64,000 nucleotides of DNA, taken from contig CANLUH010000005.1 in NCBI GenBank assembly GCA_947494205.1, positions 248,001-312,000 of the forward strand, given 5' to 3'. Source of the stretch: an uncultured Flavobacteriaceae bacterium (lineage in GTDB: Bacteria; Bacteroidota; Bacteroidia; Flavobacteriales; Flavobacteriaceae). This document shows positions 54,073-63,482 of this stretch, one piece after another. Both the position numbers and the translations under genes were made by a program. The notes under the pieces were generated by a model that did not search any database, was not told where the DNA came from, and worked only from the letters and a program-made list of their open reading frames with translations. Every line of letters begins with the position of its first letter. The first letter of the stretch is position 1.

Positions 54073-54945
54073 TTATAATACTCGTTTTATGCCTATAAAT
54101 TCATTTTTAAATTCTGAAGGCGTGCAGTTATTTATTTTTTTAAAGATTCTATTAAAATTAGCAATGTTGTTAAATCCACATTTAAAACTAACTTCTCCAA
54201 TACTTAAATCTTCTTCTAATAATAATCTAGTAGCATGACTAATTCTAGTATTGTTAACATAAGTTACAAAGGTTTTTCCTGTTCTATTTTTTATAAATCT
54301 ATTAAAAGAAACAGGACTCATGTTAACAAGCTCAGAAATTTCGTTAAGTGATATTTTATTATGAAAATTCTCTTGTATATAGTCGTATACAATCTTTATT
54401 TTAGAGCTATTTTCAAAATCTTTTTTCTGAGAGAATGAAGTCGACAACATTTTCTGGTTTCTTGAATTAGATAAATCATATAATATAGATATAAACTCTA
54501 AATAGTAGTCTATACCTGATATTTTAGATAAGTTTTTCAGTCTTGGTGTAATTTCAGTAGTTGTTTTTTTTGAAAACAAAACACCGTGAGTAGATCTAGA
54601 AAACATATCTTTTATAGGCTTGAAAATTTTTCTGGCCAGTAATTTTTCATCTAACAAGTCATTATTAATATGTATTGTTATTTCATGTATTTTTTTACAA
54701 GTACAATTGTGAAGTTCCCAAACATGTGGTAAATTCGGGCCAACTAAAACAAGTTCTAAATCGTCTATTTCATCTATATGATCACCAATTATACGCCTAA
54801 CACCTTTACCATTTTTAATGAAATTTAATTCATACTCAGGATGAAAGTGAATAGGGAAATCGAAATCATCTTTTACTCTATCATAAACTAAAAAACTATC
54901 TTCTGGAGTTAGTTGCGTAATTTCTCTGTGTATATTTTCTAACAT
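54073..54945 (-). CDS. AraC-family regulator with cupin sensor domain
   Basis: The 290-residue protein has a cupin-like N-terminus (FDFPIHFHPEYELNFIKNGKGVRRIIGDH, then LVLVGPNLPHVWELHNC) that would bind a sugar. A linker and two helix-turn-helix units follow at about 190-285 (KISLNEISELVNMSPVSFNRFIKNRTGKTF; LSIGEVSFKCGFNNIANFNRIFKK), the AraC/HTH_18 signature. It lies between the second GH3 gene and the divergent susC promoter, where it could act on both. No operator is proved; see the palindrome at 55077-55090. Confidence 0.92.
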   Translation of the reverse strand: MLENIHREITQLTPEDSFLVYDRVKDDFDFPIHFHPEYELNFIKNGKGVRRIIGDHIDEIDDLELVLVGPNLPHVWELHNCTCKKIHEITIHINNDLLDEKLLARKIFKPIKDMFSRSTHGVLFSKKTTTEITPRLKNLSKISGIDYYLEFISILYDLSNSRNQKMLSTSFSQKKDFENSSKIKIVYDYIQENFHNKISLNEISELVNMSPVSFNRFIKNRTGKTFVTYVNNTRISHATRLLLEEDLSIGEVSFKCGFNNIANFNRIFKKINNCTPSEFKNEFIGIKRVL

Positions 54946-55044
54946 GTCCTTAATATTATAGTATAATGAATTTTAAGTGTGTTTTATTATGGTATATTTA
55001 ATAAGATGTTAAAAATATATTAATATTTGATAAAATCCTATTAC

Positions 55045-55090
55045 TTGATTGGATATATCAAGGTTAGATTTGTGACTAACGAAATCGTTA
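55045..55090 (+). promoter_or_regulatory. susC promoter with overlapping palindromic candidate operator
   Basis: TTG (55045-55047) and TAGATTTG (55065-55072), with a 17-base spacer, match -33 and -7 elements. Immediately downstream, TAACGA (55077-55082) and TCGTTA (55085-55090) form a palindrome with a two-base centre across the expected transcription start. Another AACGACGTT palindrome lies at 55143-55151. The positions suit a repressor site, but which regulator binds (LacI at 47781 or AraC at 54073) is inference. Confidence 0.55.
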
Positions 55091-55207
55091 TACTGAAATG
55101 AAACTCTCTATTGTACTATTTTATCACATTCATTACTATTAAAACGACGTTAGTTATTCAAAATAATCAAACAAATTAACAATTAAACAATTAACTAATT
55201 CTAAACT

Positions 55208-58200
55208 ATGAAAAACTATTTATTTAGAAATTTACTTTTCTTAGGGCTATTTGTGTTGGGCTTTGGTGCTCACGCGCAAAGTGTATCTGGAACAGTTTCC
55301 GATGTTAACGGACCTTTAGCTGGTGCTAATGTTGTCGTTAAAGGAACAGCAAATGGTACAACAGCAGACTTCGACGGTAACTACACTTTAAATGAAGTGG
55401 ATTCTAATGCAACTTTAGTCATCACTTATGTTGGGTATTTATCTCAAGAAATTAATGTTGCAGGACAATCTACTATCAATATTTTATTGGAAGAAGATGC
55501 TTCTCAGTTAGATGAAGTTGTTATTGTAGGATATGGAACAAAAAAGAAAGCTTTAGTTACTGGAGCTATTTCTAGTATTAAAGCAGAAGATATTCAAACA
55601 CAATCTAACCAAAGAGTAGAACAAGCTTTACAAGGGCGTGTTTCTGGTGTTACTATCACATCATCTTCAGGTTCACCTGGAGCTACTGCACAAGTTAGAA
55701 TTCGTGGTGTGGGTTCAAATGGTAATGCAGGACCTTTATATATAGTAGATGGATTAAAAGTAGGAGGAATAGAAAATATAGCACCTAGCGATATTGCAAG
55801 TATAGAAGTGCTTAAAGATGCAGCATCTACTGCAATTTACGGTACAGAAGGAGCAAATGGTATTATCTTAATTACAACCAAACAAGGTAGAAAAGGTGAA
55901 ACAGTAATTAGTTATAACACGCAATTAGGTACACAGAGTGTTAATACTAAAATGGAATTAATGAATGCAGCACAGTTTGTACAATATATGCAAGAAGCAG
56001 GACAAACAGATGTTGTTGCTAATGGTGTAGATACAAACTGGTTAGATGAAACTTTTGATACTGCATTCTTTCAAAGACATGATTTAAGCATTTCTGGAGG
56101 AGGAGAAAAAACAACATTCATGTTTTCTGCATCTGTGTTAGATCAAGATGGAATTGTAGGACAAGAAAATTCTTCATTTAAACGTTACTCTTTTAGATCT
56201 AACTTAAAATCTGATGTTAAAGACTGGTTAGAAGTAGGTGTAAATGCTGCATATACTAATATAGTAGGAAGAGGAATTCCTCAAAATAACGATACACGTG
56301 GGGTTATTCAAAATGCATTAATCATCGATCCGTTAACACCAGTTACTTATGCAAGTAATGCAGACGTACCACAAACAGTTTTAGATAATGCAGAAGCTAA
56401 TAATGTGCCATTATTAACAAATAATGATGGACAAGTATACGGTTACCCAACCTACTCAAATGGAGAGGTGTTAAACCCAGTAGCTTATGCAAATACAATT
56501 GCAGGAAGTAGTAATAATGATGGTAAATTATTATTATCTACTTATGCTAAAGTAAGATTATTAGAAGGCTTAACATTTACAACACGTTTTGGTTTAGAAA
56601 GAGGAAACTTCTTTAGTAAAAATGAAACAAACGTATTATATTTTGTAACGTCTGAAGCGCAAAACACGCAATACGGAATTTCAGAAAATATTACAAGAAG
56701 TACTAAATGGTTATGGGAGAACTTTGCAAATTATGAGCGTTCTTTTGGAAGCCACAACTTTGGATTATTAGCAGGTTATTCTGCGGAGAAAACTATAGTG
56801 CCATTTTACAGTTTATCTGCAACTTTACCTAATACATCTGTGTTTACAGATCCATACTTTAGTAACTATACTTCTTTTAATCCAATTGGAGGAAGTTTAT
56901 TTAGAGATAACTTAACATCTGGTTATGGTCGTTTATCTTACGATTACGATGGAAAATATTTATTTGAAGGATCTTTCCGTTACGACCAATCCGATAAATT
57001 CCCTGTAGATAATAGAGGAGCAACTTTTGGAGCCGTTTCTGCTGGTTGGGTAGCAACAAAAGAAGACTTTTGGCCAGAAGATTCTAAAATTAACTTCTTA
57101 AAAGTTAGAGGTAGTTGGGGACAAAATGGTAGTAAAGCTAACTTAAGAGGAAATGCCGATGTTGTTGATTTACAAGGTAACTCTCCAGGATATCAAGGAT
57201 TACCTTTAGAGTATGAAGGAGATTCAGGAATTTTATTTGGAAACATTCCTAACCAAAACTTAATTTGGGAAACTTCAGAACAATTAGATTTTGGAATTGA
57301 AACACGTTCTTTCGATAACCGTTTAGATTTCAATTTAGGATACTATATTAAAGATACTAAAGATTTACAGATTACAAACGGAAGTTTAATTACACCACCA
57401 TCTGCAGGAGGAACAATCCTAGAATTTAATGGAGGTACCGTTAGAAATAAAGGTCTTGAAGTAGAATTAGGGTGGAATGACACTACAGATTCTGGATTTA
57501 GATATGGAATTAACTTTAACCTATCTACTTTAGATAATGAAGTAACAGAATTAAATGCAGGAGAAGGCGCATTCTTACAAGGAGCAGGAGCACCACAAAA
57601 CCAAGATGGTATTACTCGTTTTGAAGAAGGAAAACCAATCTGGTATTTCTATGGCTACGAAACTAATGGTATCGATCCAGCAACAGGAGATGTTATTAGA
57701 GTAGATAAAAATGGAGATGGTGAAATTAATAATTCAGATAAAACACAAATTGGTACACCACATCCAGATTTATTATATGGAGGTAATATTAGTTTAGGAT
57801 ATAAAAACTTTGATTTTGCTTTACAATTTCAAGGAACCTCTGGAAACGATATTATTTCAACATATCACCAACCTTCTAGACCAAGAACTAACAAGCCAGT
57901 ACATTACTTTAATGACAGATGGACACAGCCAGGAGATGTAGCTTCTTACCCAGCTGCGGATAAAGCTATACAAACTTACGATACAGACTTAGTTGTAGAA
58001 GATGGATCTTACATGAGAATTAAGCAAATTCAATTGGGATACACTATACCTCAGGACTTTGTGGAAAGTATTCATTTGAAAAAACTAAGATTATACGTAT
58101 CTTTAGATAATTACATAACATTTACTAAATATAGAGGCTTAGACCCAGAAGTAGGTAACTTCTCTCCAAATAGTATAGGAGTAGATAGAGGGTTTTACCC

Positions 58201-58243
58201 AATACCTGCAACAGCTCTATTTGGATTATCTGTTGATTTCTAA
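55208..58243 (+). CDS. susC: SusC/RagA-family TonB-dependent outer-membrane transporter
   Basis: A 1011-residue transporter. Signal peptide MKNYLFRNLLFLGLFVLGFGAHAQ is followed by a carboxypeptidase-regulatory-like domain (VSGTVSDVNGPLAGANVVVKGT, YTLNEVDSNATLVITYVGY) and a TonB-box-like region (DEVVIVGYGTKKK). The plug domain (VEQALQGRVSGVTITSSSG; RIRGVGSNGNAGPLYIVDGL; IEVLKDAASTAIYGTEGANGII) and a long beta-barrel ending in an aromatic strand (ATALFGLSVDF) complete it. It pulls bound oligosaccharides across the outer membrane with TonB energy, together with the SusD lipoprotein encoded 17 bases downstream. The glycan is not identifiable here, though two GH3 enzymes nearby suggest beta-glucans or beta-glucosides. 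The gene starts about 130 bases after its likely transcription start. Confidence 0.95.
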   Translation: MKNYLFRNLLFLGLFVLGFGAHAQSVSGTVSDVNGPLAGANVVVKGTANGTTADFDGNYTLNEVDSNATLVITYVGYLSQEINVAGQSTINILLEEDASQLDEVVIVGYGTKKKALVTGAISSIKAEDIQTQSNQRVEQALQGRVSGVTITSSSGSPGATAQVRIRGVGSNGNAGPLYIVDGLKVGGIENIAPSDIASIEVLKDAASTAIYGTEGANGIILITTKQGRKGETVISYNTQLGTQSVNTKMELMNAAQFVQYMQEAGQTDVVANGVDTNWLDETFDTAFFQRHDLSISGGGEKTTFMFSASVLDQDGIVGQENSSFKRYSFRSNLKSDVKDWLEVGVNAAYTNIVGRGIPQNNDTRGVIQNALIIDPLTPVTYASNADVPQTVLDNAEANNVPLLTNNDGQVYGYPTYSNGEVLNPVAYANTIAGSSNNDGKLLLSTYAKVRLLEGLTFTTRFGLERGNFFSKNETNVLYFVTSEAQNTQYGISENITRSTKWLWENFANYERSFGSHNFGLLAGYSAEKTIVPFYSLSATLPNTSVFTDPYFSNYTSFNPIGGSLFRDNLTSGYGRLSYDYDGKYLFEGSFRYDQSDKFPVDNRGATFGAVSAGWVATKEDFWPEDSKINFLKVRGSWGQNGSKANLRGNADVVDLQGNSPGYQGLPLEYEGDSGILFGNIPNQNLIWETSEQLDFGIETRSFDNRLDFNLGYYIKDTKDLQITNGSLITPPSAGGTILEFNGGTVRNKGLEVELGWNDTTDSGFRYGINFNLSTLDNEVTELNAGEGAFLQGAGAPQNQDGITRFEEGKPIWYFYGYETNGIDPATGDVIRVDKNGDGEINNSDKTQIGTPHPDLLYGGNISLGYKNFDFALQFQGTSGNDIISTYHQPSRPRTNKPVHYFNDRWTQPGDVASYPAADKAIQTYDTDLVVEDGSYMRIKQIQLGYTIPQDFVESIHLKKLRLYVSLDNYITFTKYRGLDPEVGNFSPNSIGVDRGFYPIPATALFGLSVDF

Positions 58244-58260
58244 CCAAAAAAAAGAAAATT

Positions 58261-59796
58261 ATGAAAAAATTACTTTTAAGTGTATTGGCTATAGCGTCAA
58301 TACTATCATTAAACTCTTGTGGAGAAGAGTTTGTTGACAACTCAAAAATTGGTTCTATTAATTCTGAAAACTTTTTTGAAGATTCAGAAAACGCTAAATC
58401 TGCAATTGTTGGATTATACGATTTAATGCAATTTACTTATGGGCAAGACTGGCATAGTGCTTTCCTTGTAAAGTTATTACCAGGAGACGATGCTAATGCA
58501 GCAGGAGGAAATTCTGGAGATCAACAACAATTACAAGATATAGATGATTATACGGCAGTATCTACTGCGAACCCATCTATAGCAAATGTATGGGCTAACT
58601 TCTACAAAACCATTGGTCTAGCTAATTTAATAGTAGATAAAGTAGGAGAAGGAAACTTGTCTAACAAAGAAGCTATTTTAGCAGAAGCTAAATTCTTTAG
58701 AGCATGGTCTTATTTTGAATTAACAACAATGTTTGGAGATATTCCATTAAGAAAATCATTACCAGCAGGAGATGCAGACTTATCAATTGGAAAATCTACT
58801 AGAGCAGAAGTTTACGATTTTATTGAAGCAGATTTAACAGCTGCAATTGCTGGATTACCAGATAAAACTGCTATAGAATCAGATTACAGAGTTTCTAAAG
58901 GTTCTGCACAAGCACTTATGGGGAAGATGTTAGTATTTGCTGAAAGACATCAAGAAGCAATTCCTTTTTTCTCTTCAGTAATTAGTAACCCAGCTCACGA
59001 TTTAGAATCAGATATTACTACAATTTGGTCTCAAGGAACAGATTTTGGAAAACAATCTTTATTCGAAATAGGATATGTATCTAGTAAAAACTACGATTGG
59101 GGTGGTGCTAACCTAGAATGGGGAGGTCGTGTAGAAAGTAACTTACACATTCAATTAATGGGACCTAGAGGAGATGGAATTTTCGATTTAGGAAGCACAG
59201 GATTGTCTAATGGATGGGGATTCAACCTTCCAACAGCTAAATTAGTTACAGCATTTAACGATACAGGAGATACAGTACGTAAAGCAGCTAGTCTTTTAGA
59301 AGAGTCAGAATTAATAGCTGCTGGAGGAGGAGTAAACCCACCAGCAGATGGTGTTTGGGATTACGAAGGCGCAATTAGAGTTAAATTTGCACCACGTCCT
59401 GAAGATACAGCAGGAGGAGTAGGAGAGTTAAACTATACTACTAACTGGAGATTATTCCGCTATGCAGAAGTATTATTATTAGCTGCAGAAGCTTACAATA
59501 AAGCAGGACAAGATGGACCAGCAAGAACCGAACTTAATAAAGTAAGAGTAAGAGCAGGTTTAGCACCAGATAATACATCATCTGGAACAGCATTATTTGA
59601 TGTTATTGTAAACGAAAAATTCTTAGAATTATCTCAAGAAGGACAACGTTTTTGGGACTTAGTAAGATGGGGAATGGCGCCAACGGAATTAGCAGGAACA
59701 GGATATTCTATGAAGAATGACTTATTTCCAATTCCAGTTAATGAGATTAACCTTAACGAAGGGTTATCTCCAGCTGATCAAAACCCTGGATACTAA
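58261..59796 (+). CDS. susD: SusD/RagB-family glycan-binding lipoprotein
   Basis: The 511-residue lipoprotein has the signal MKKLLLSVLAIASILSLNSC (lipidation at Cys20). SusD-like helices and TPR-type motifs follow: NLIVDKVGEGNLSNKEAILAEAKFFRAWSYFELTTMFGDIPL, ASVQALMGKML-like segments, the NWRLFRYAEVLLLAAEAYNKAG segment, and the C-terminal ELSQEGQRFWDLVRWG typical of RagB/SusD. It lids the SusC pore and captures the glycan at the cell surface. Cotranscribed with susC (17-base gap) and followed by a strong terminator at 59839-59867. Confidence 0.95.
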   Translation: MKKLLLSVLAIASILSLNSCGEEFVDNSKIGSINSENFFEDSENAKSAIVGLYDLMQFTYGQDWHSAFLVKLLPGDDANAAGGNSGDQQQLQDIDDYTAVSTANPSIANVWANFYKTIGLANLIVDKVGEGNLSNKEAILAEAKFFRAWSYFELTTMFGDIPLRKSLPAGDADLSIGKSTRAEVYDFIEADLTAAIAGLPDKTAIESDYRVSKGSAQALMGKMLVFAERHQEAIPFFSSVISNPAHDLESDITTIWSQGTDFGKQSLFEIGYVSSKNYDWGGANLEWGGRVESNLHIQLMGPRGDGIFDLGSTGLSNGWGFNLPTAKLVTAFNDTGDTVRKAASLLEESELIAAGGGVNPPADGVWDYEGAIRVKFAPRPEDTAGGVGELNYTTNWRLFRYAEVLLLAAEAYNKAGQDGPARTELNKVRVRAGLAPDNTSSGTALFDVIVNEKFLELSQEGQRFWDLVRWGMAPTELAGTGYSMKNDLFPIPVNEINLNEGLSPADQNPGY

Positions 59797-59838
59797 TCAA
59801 AAGAAAATATCAGTAATTTCATTTGAATATATTAGTTT

Positions 59839-59867
59839 AAAACAGCGTGCATTAGCACGCTGTTTTT
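59839..59867 (+). terminator. Terminator after susD
   Basis: AAAACAGCGTGC (59839-59850) pairs with GCACGCTGTTTT (59855-59866) around a four-base loop; a short T run follows. It separates susCD from the downstream FG-GAP/ASPIC gene, which then needs its own promoter or read-through. Confidence 0.85.
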
Positions 59868-59996
59868 CGTTAAATTAAATAACTGTTTTAACGTGTTTTG
59901 AGTATTAAAATTGATTAATTTTTAATACATTGAAATACTTTTTTTAAAGAAAAATAAACAGAAAAGAATCCAATTAAAACGTCTTATTTTGTAATA

Positions 59997-62900
59997 ATGA
60001 GTATGAAAAATAAGTATACCTTTTTACTATTAATAGCACTATTAATAGTAGCCTGTAAAAAAGAAAACCAAATAACAGTTACTGCAGATACTGTATTTAC
60101 AAAACTTGACTCGAAAACATCAAACATAGAGTTTCAAAATACCTTAACAGAAACAGATTCTGTTAACTATTTTACATTTACTTCTATCTATATGGGAGGC
60201 GGTATTTCGGTTGGAGATATAAACAATGATGGGTTAAAAGACCTGTTTTTTACAGGAAATCAAGTAGAAAACAAATTATACTTAAATAAAGGAGAACTAA
60301 AATTTGAAGATATAACAAGTATTGCAAACATTGGGGGCAGCTCTAAATGGTATACAGGAACTACAATGGCAGATGTAAACGGAGACGGTTTTTTAGACAT
60401 TTATTGTTCCGTATCTGGTGTTTCTAATAACAAAGCAAATGAGTTATATATAAACAACGGTGATAATACTTTTACAGAGCGGGCAAAAGAATTTGGTGTT
60501 GCAGATACAGCAAATTCTGTACAATCTGTATTTTTCGATTATGATGGAGATGGGGATTTAGACTTATATATAGCTAATTATCCAAAAGCGCATGTAAGCA
60601 CGCCAAATCATGTGTATAAACAACGAATGGATAATGTAAAACCAGAAGAAGCCGATAAATTGTTTAGAAATGATGGCGATAGTTTTACAGATGTTTCTAA
60701 AATAGCAGGCGTACAATCTTACGGTTTATCCCTTGGTGTTACAGTAGGAGATGTAAATAATGATGGCGCACCAGATTTATACATTTCTAACGATTATAGT
60801 ATTCCAGATTATTTCTATATAAATAACAATGATGGAACATTTAAAGAAGTAATAAAAGACGCAACTAACCATACAGCATTCTATGGTATGGGGATAGATA
60901 TAGCTGATGTAAATAACGATGGAAACTTAGATTTATTTCAAGTCGATATGGACGCTAAAAGTAATCGTCGACAAAAAGCGAATATGGCGAGTATGAATCC
61001 TAGGTTATTTTACGAAATGATTCTCTCTGGGTTTCATTACCAATACATGCATAACTGTTTTCAGTTAAATAACGGATTAAACAAAGACGGTATTCCACAA
61101 TTTTCTAATATTTCCAGACTTACAGGAACATCATCTACAGATTGGAGTTGGGGGCCTATTTTAGCCGACTTTGATAATGATGGAAATAAAGATTTATACA
61201 TTACTAATGGATCACGAAGAGAAGTGAATAATAAAGATTTCTTTGCTTTTTTAAATAAACCAGAAAACGATAAACTTTCTAAGTTAGAAAAGAGCTTAAT
61301 AATTCCTTCAGAAAAACTAGACAATTTTGCGTTTAGAAATAATGGGAATTTAAAATTTGAGCCAGCAAACGATTTATGGAATATTAAATACGAAGGCTTT
61401 TCTACAGGAGTAACATACGCAGATTTAGATAACGATGGTGATTTAGAAATTATAACAAATAACATAGATGATTACGCCTCTGTATTTGAAAACCATAGTT
61501 CGGATAAAAACAATTACGTAACATTAAAATTTAAAGGAAAACAAGGTAATCCATTTGGTTTAGGTACACGCGTTTATGTAACAACAGGAGAACAAACACA
61601 ACTACAAGAATTAACGTTATCAAGAGGGTTTCAATCATCAGTAGCTCCAGAATTGCATTTCGGATTAAACGATAATACTTTAATTAACACCTTAAAAGTA
61701 GTTTGGGCAGATGGTGCAACAGAGACATTAAAAGATGTAAAAGTAAATGCGCATTTAGAAATAGACTATACAAATGCTAGTGTAGAGCATGAAGAAATGA
61801 ATGAGATTAACACCAAAATATTCTCAACAGTACCAAACTTAACACCTGCATTTAAACATAGAGAAAATAACTATGACGATTTTTCTAAACAGGTATTATT
61901 ACCACATAAACTCTCTAATTTTGGACCTGCTTTAGTGGTGGGAGATGTTAACGGAGATGGTTTAGAAGATTATTTTATGGGAGGAGCAGTAGATTATCCA
62001 GGAGTACTTATGTTACAAACCAAAACAGGATTTATAGAAGGTAAACAAGAAGCCTTTATAAAAGATAGAATTTACGAAGATGTAGGAGCTGTATTGTTCG
62101 ATGCAGATTTAGATGGAGACCCAGACTTGTATATTGTTACTGGAGGAAATGCATTTGCAGGAAACACACCACTATATCAAGACAGGTTGTATATAAACAA
62201 TGGTAAAGGCGAATTTAAAAAACATGAAAGTGCCTTGCCAAAAATATTAACTAGTGGTTCTAGAGCTTATAAAATTGACTTTAACAAAGATGGTAAAGAT
62301 GATGTATTAGTATTAGGTAGACATTTACCAGATAATTATCCGCATCCCACAACAACAACACTACTACTAAACGTTAGTAATAACTTACATACACGGTTTT
62401 TAGACGTTACAGATAAATACGCAAGAGAATTACAAAATATAGGCATGGCTACTAGTGCAATTATAACCGATTACGATAAAGATGGTTGGGACGACATTAT
62501 TATTGTAGGCGAATGGATGCCAGTAAAAGTATTTAAAAACATGGAGCCTGAATTTAAAGATGTATCTGGAAGTTTAAATCTTGGCGATGATTCCACAGGA
62601 TGGTGGTGGAGTATTAAAGAAGGTGATTTTGATAATGATGGCGATATAGATTTAATAGTAGGTAATAATGGATTAAACTATAAATACAAAGCAACGGAAG
62701 ATGAAACATTCGATATTTATGCCAAAGATTTCGATAATAATAAAAAGTCAGACATTGTATTAAGTTATTATAACGAAGGCAAGCAATACCCTGTTAGAGG
62801 ACGCCAATGCTCTTCTGAACAAATACCAGGTGTGAAAAGTAAATTTAAAGATTATGATAGTTTTTCGGAAGCCACTTTAGTAGATGTGTACACAAAAAAA

Positions 62901-63302
62901 TCTTTAGAAGATGCACTACACTATCAAGTAAAATCTTTTGCTAGTGTGTATCTAGAAAATAAAGATGGTGAATATATAAGTCACGAATTGCCAATAGAAG
63001 CGCAGTTTTCTAGTATCAATCAGATTTTAGTAGACGATTATGATAACGATGGTAACTTGGATGCAGTAATAGCAGGTAATTTATACGTGTCTGAAGTAGA
63101 GACGCCAAGAAATGATGCTAGTTTTGGACTCTTTTTAAAAGGCGATGGTGCTGGAGAATTTAAAGCAATCTCTATGGAAGATAGTGGTTTATTTATAAAA
63201 GGAGATACTAAAGATTTAGCAAAAATAACAATAGGAAACGATGCCTACATTATTGCAGCTAAAAACGATGATTATTTGCAGTTTATTAAAGTGAAAAAGT
63301 AA
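59997..63302 (+). CDS. FG-GAP/VCBS-repeat and ASPIC/UnbV lipoprotein (CRTAC1-like)
   Basis: The 1101-residue lipoprotein has a signal ending in a lipobox (LLLIALLIVAC); an ATG at 60003 two codons in is equally possible. At least eight FG-GAP units with calcium-binding DxNxDGxxD loops are seen, for example GDINNDGLKDLFF, DVNGDGFLDIY, YDGDGDLDLYI, DVNNDGAPDLYISN and DFDNDGNKDLYI, giving propeller folds. An ASPIC/UnbV domain lies in the middle (GLGTRVYVTTGEQTQLQELTLSRGFQSS, then TLKVVWADGATETL), and further FG-GAP units follow. Genes of this type regularly follow susCD in flavobacteria, and a role in glycan binding or processing at the surface is assumed. A palindrome (59902-59928) lies in its leader. 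Confidence 0.9.
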   Translation: MSMKNKYTFLLLIALLIVACKKENQITVTADTVFTKLDSKTSNIEFQNTLTETDSVNYFTFTSIYMGGGISVGDINNDGLKDLFFTGNQVENKLYLNKGELKFEDITSIANIGGSSKWYTGTTMADVNGDGFLDIYCSVSGVSNNKANELYINNGDNTFTERAKEFGVADTANSVQSVFFDYDGDGDLDLYIANYPKAHVSTPNHVYKQRMDNVKPEEADKLFRNDGDSFTDVSKIAGVQSYGLSLGVTVGDVNNDGAPDLYISNDYSIPDYFYINNNDGTFKEVIKDATNHTAFYGMGIDIADVNNDGNLDLFQVDMDAKSNRRQKANMASMNPRLFYEMILSGFHYQYMHNCFQLNNGLNKDGIPQFSNISRLTGTSSTDWSWGPILADFDNDGNKDLYITNGSRREVNNKDFFAFLNKPENDKLSKLEKSLIIPSEKLDNFAFRNNGNLKFEPANDLWNIKYEGFSTGVTYADLDNDGDLEIITNNIDDYASVFENHSSDKNNYVTLKFKGKQGNPFGLGTRVYVTTGEQTQLQELTLSRGFQSSVAPELHFGLNDNTLINTLKVVWADGATETLKDVKVNAHLEIDYTNASVEHEEMNEINTKIFSTVPNLTPAFKHRENNYDDFSKQVLLPHKLSNFGPALVVGDVNGDGLEDYFMGGAVDYPGVLMLQTKTGFIEGKQEAFIKDRIYEDVGAVLFDADLDGDPDLYIVTGGNAFAGNTPLYQDRLYINNGKGEFKKHESALPKILTSGSRAYKIDFNKDGKDDVLVLGRHLPDNYPHPTTTTLLLNVSNNLHTRFLDVTDKYARELQNIGMATSAIITDYDKDGWDDIIIVGEWMPVKVFKNMEPEFKDVSGSLNLGDDSTGWWWSIKEGDFDNDGDIDLIVGNNGLNYKYKATEDETFDIYAKDFDNNKKSDIVLSYYNEGKQYPVRGRQCSSEQIPGVKSKFKDYDSFSEATLVDVYTKKSLEDALHYQVKSFASVYLENKDGEYISHELPIEAQFSSINQILVDDYDNDGNLDAVIAGNLYVSEVETPRNDASFGLFLKGDGAGEFKAISMEDSGLFIKGDTKDLAKITIGNDAYIIAAKNDDYLQFIKVKK

Positions 63303-63392
63303 TTTTAGTTTTATTATGTCTCGTTTAAGATTAACCAAAATAATATCTTTAAATTGAGTATAAGAATATTAAAAAGTAGAAATTAATAGGTT

Positions 63393-63446
63393 TCGACTGC
63401 ACTCAACCTAACAAAAAACTGAAAGCTTATTAAACGGTCTCTTCGA
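63393..63446. repeat. Imperfect inverted repeat of the flavobacterial TCGACTGC...GCAGTCGA type
   Basis: TCGACTGCACTCAA (63393-63406) and TTCGAGCGCAGTCGA (63432-63446) are near reverse complements; the variants GCACTC and GCGCTC differ by one base. The 63303-63482 gap contains no gene. Palindromes with this core are commonly dispersed in flavobacterial chromosomes between genes, so it is most likely an interspersed hairpin repeat rather than a specific regulator site. Confidence 0.65.
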
Positions 63447-63482
63447 GCGCAGTCGAGAAGTTGTTTTAGTACGATAATTAAA

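Noticed and set aside
59902-59928. GTATTAAAA/TTTTAATAC inverted repeat before the FG-GAP gene as a regulator site
   Set aside because: Arms are pure A/T apart from one G/C pair and could arise by chance in such AT-rich DNA; not given as a separate feature.
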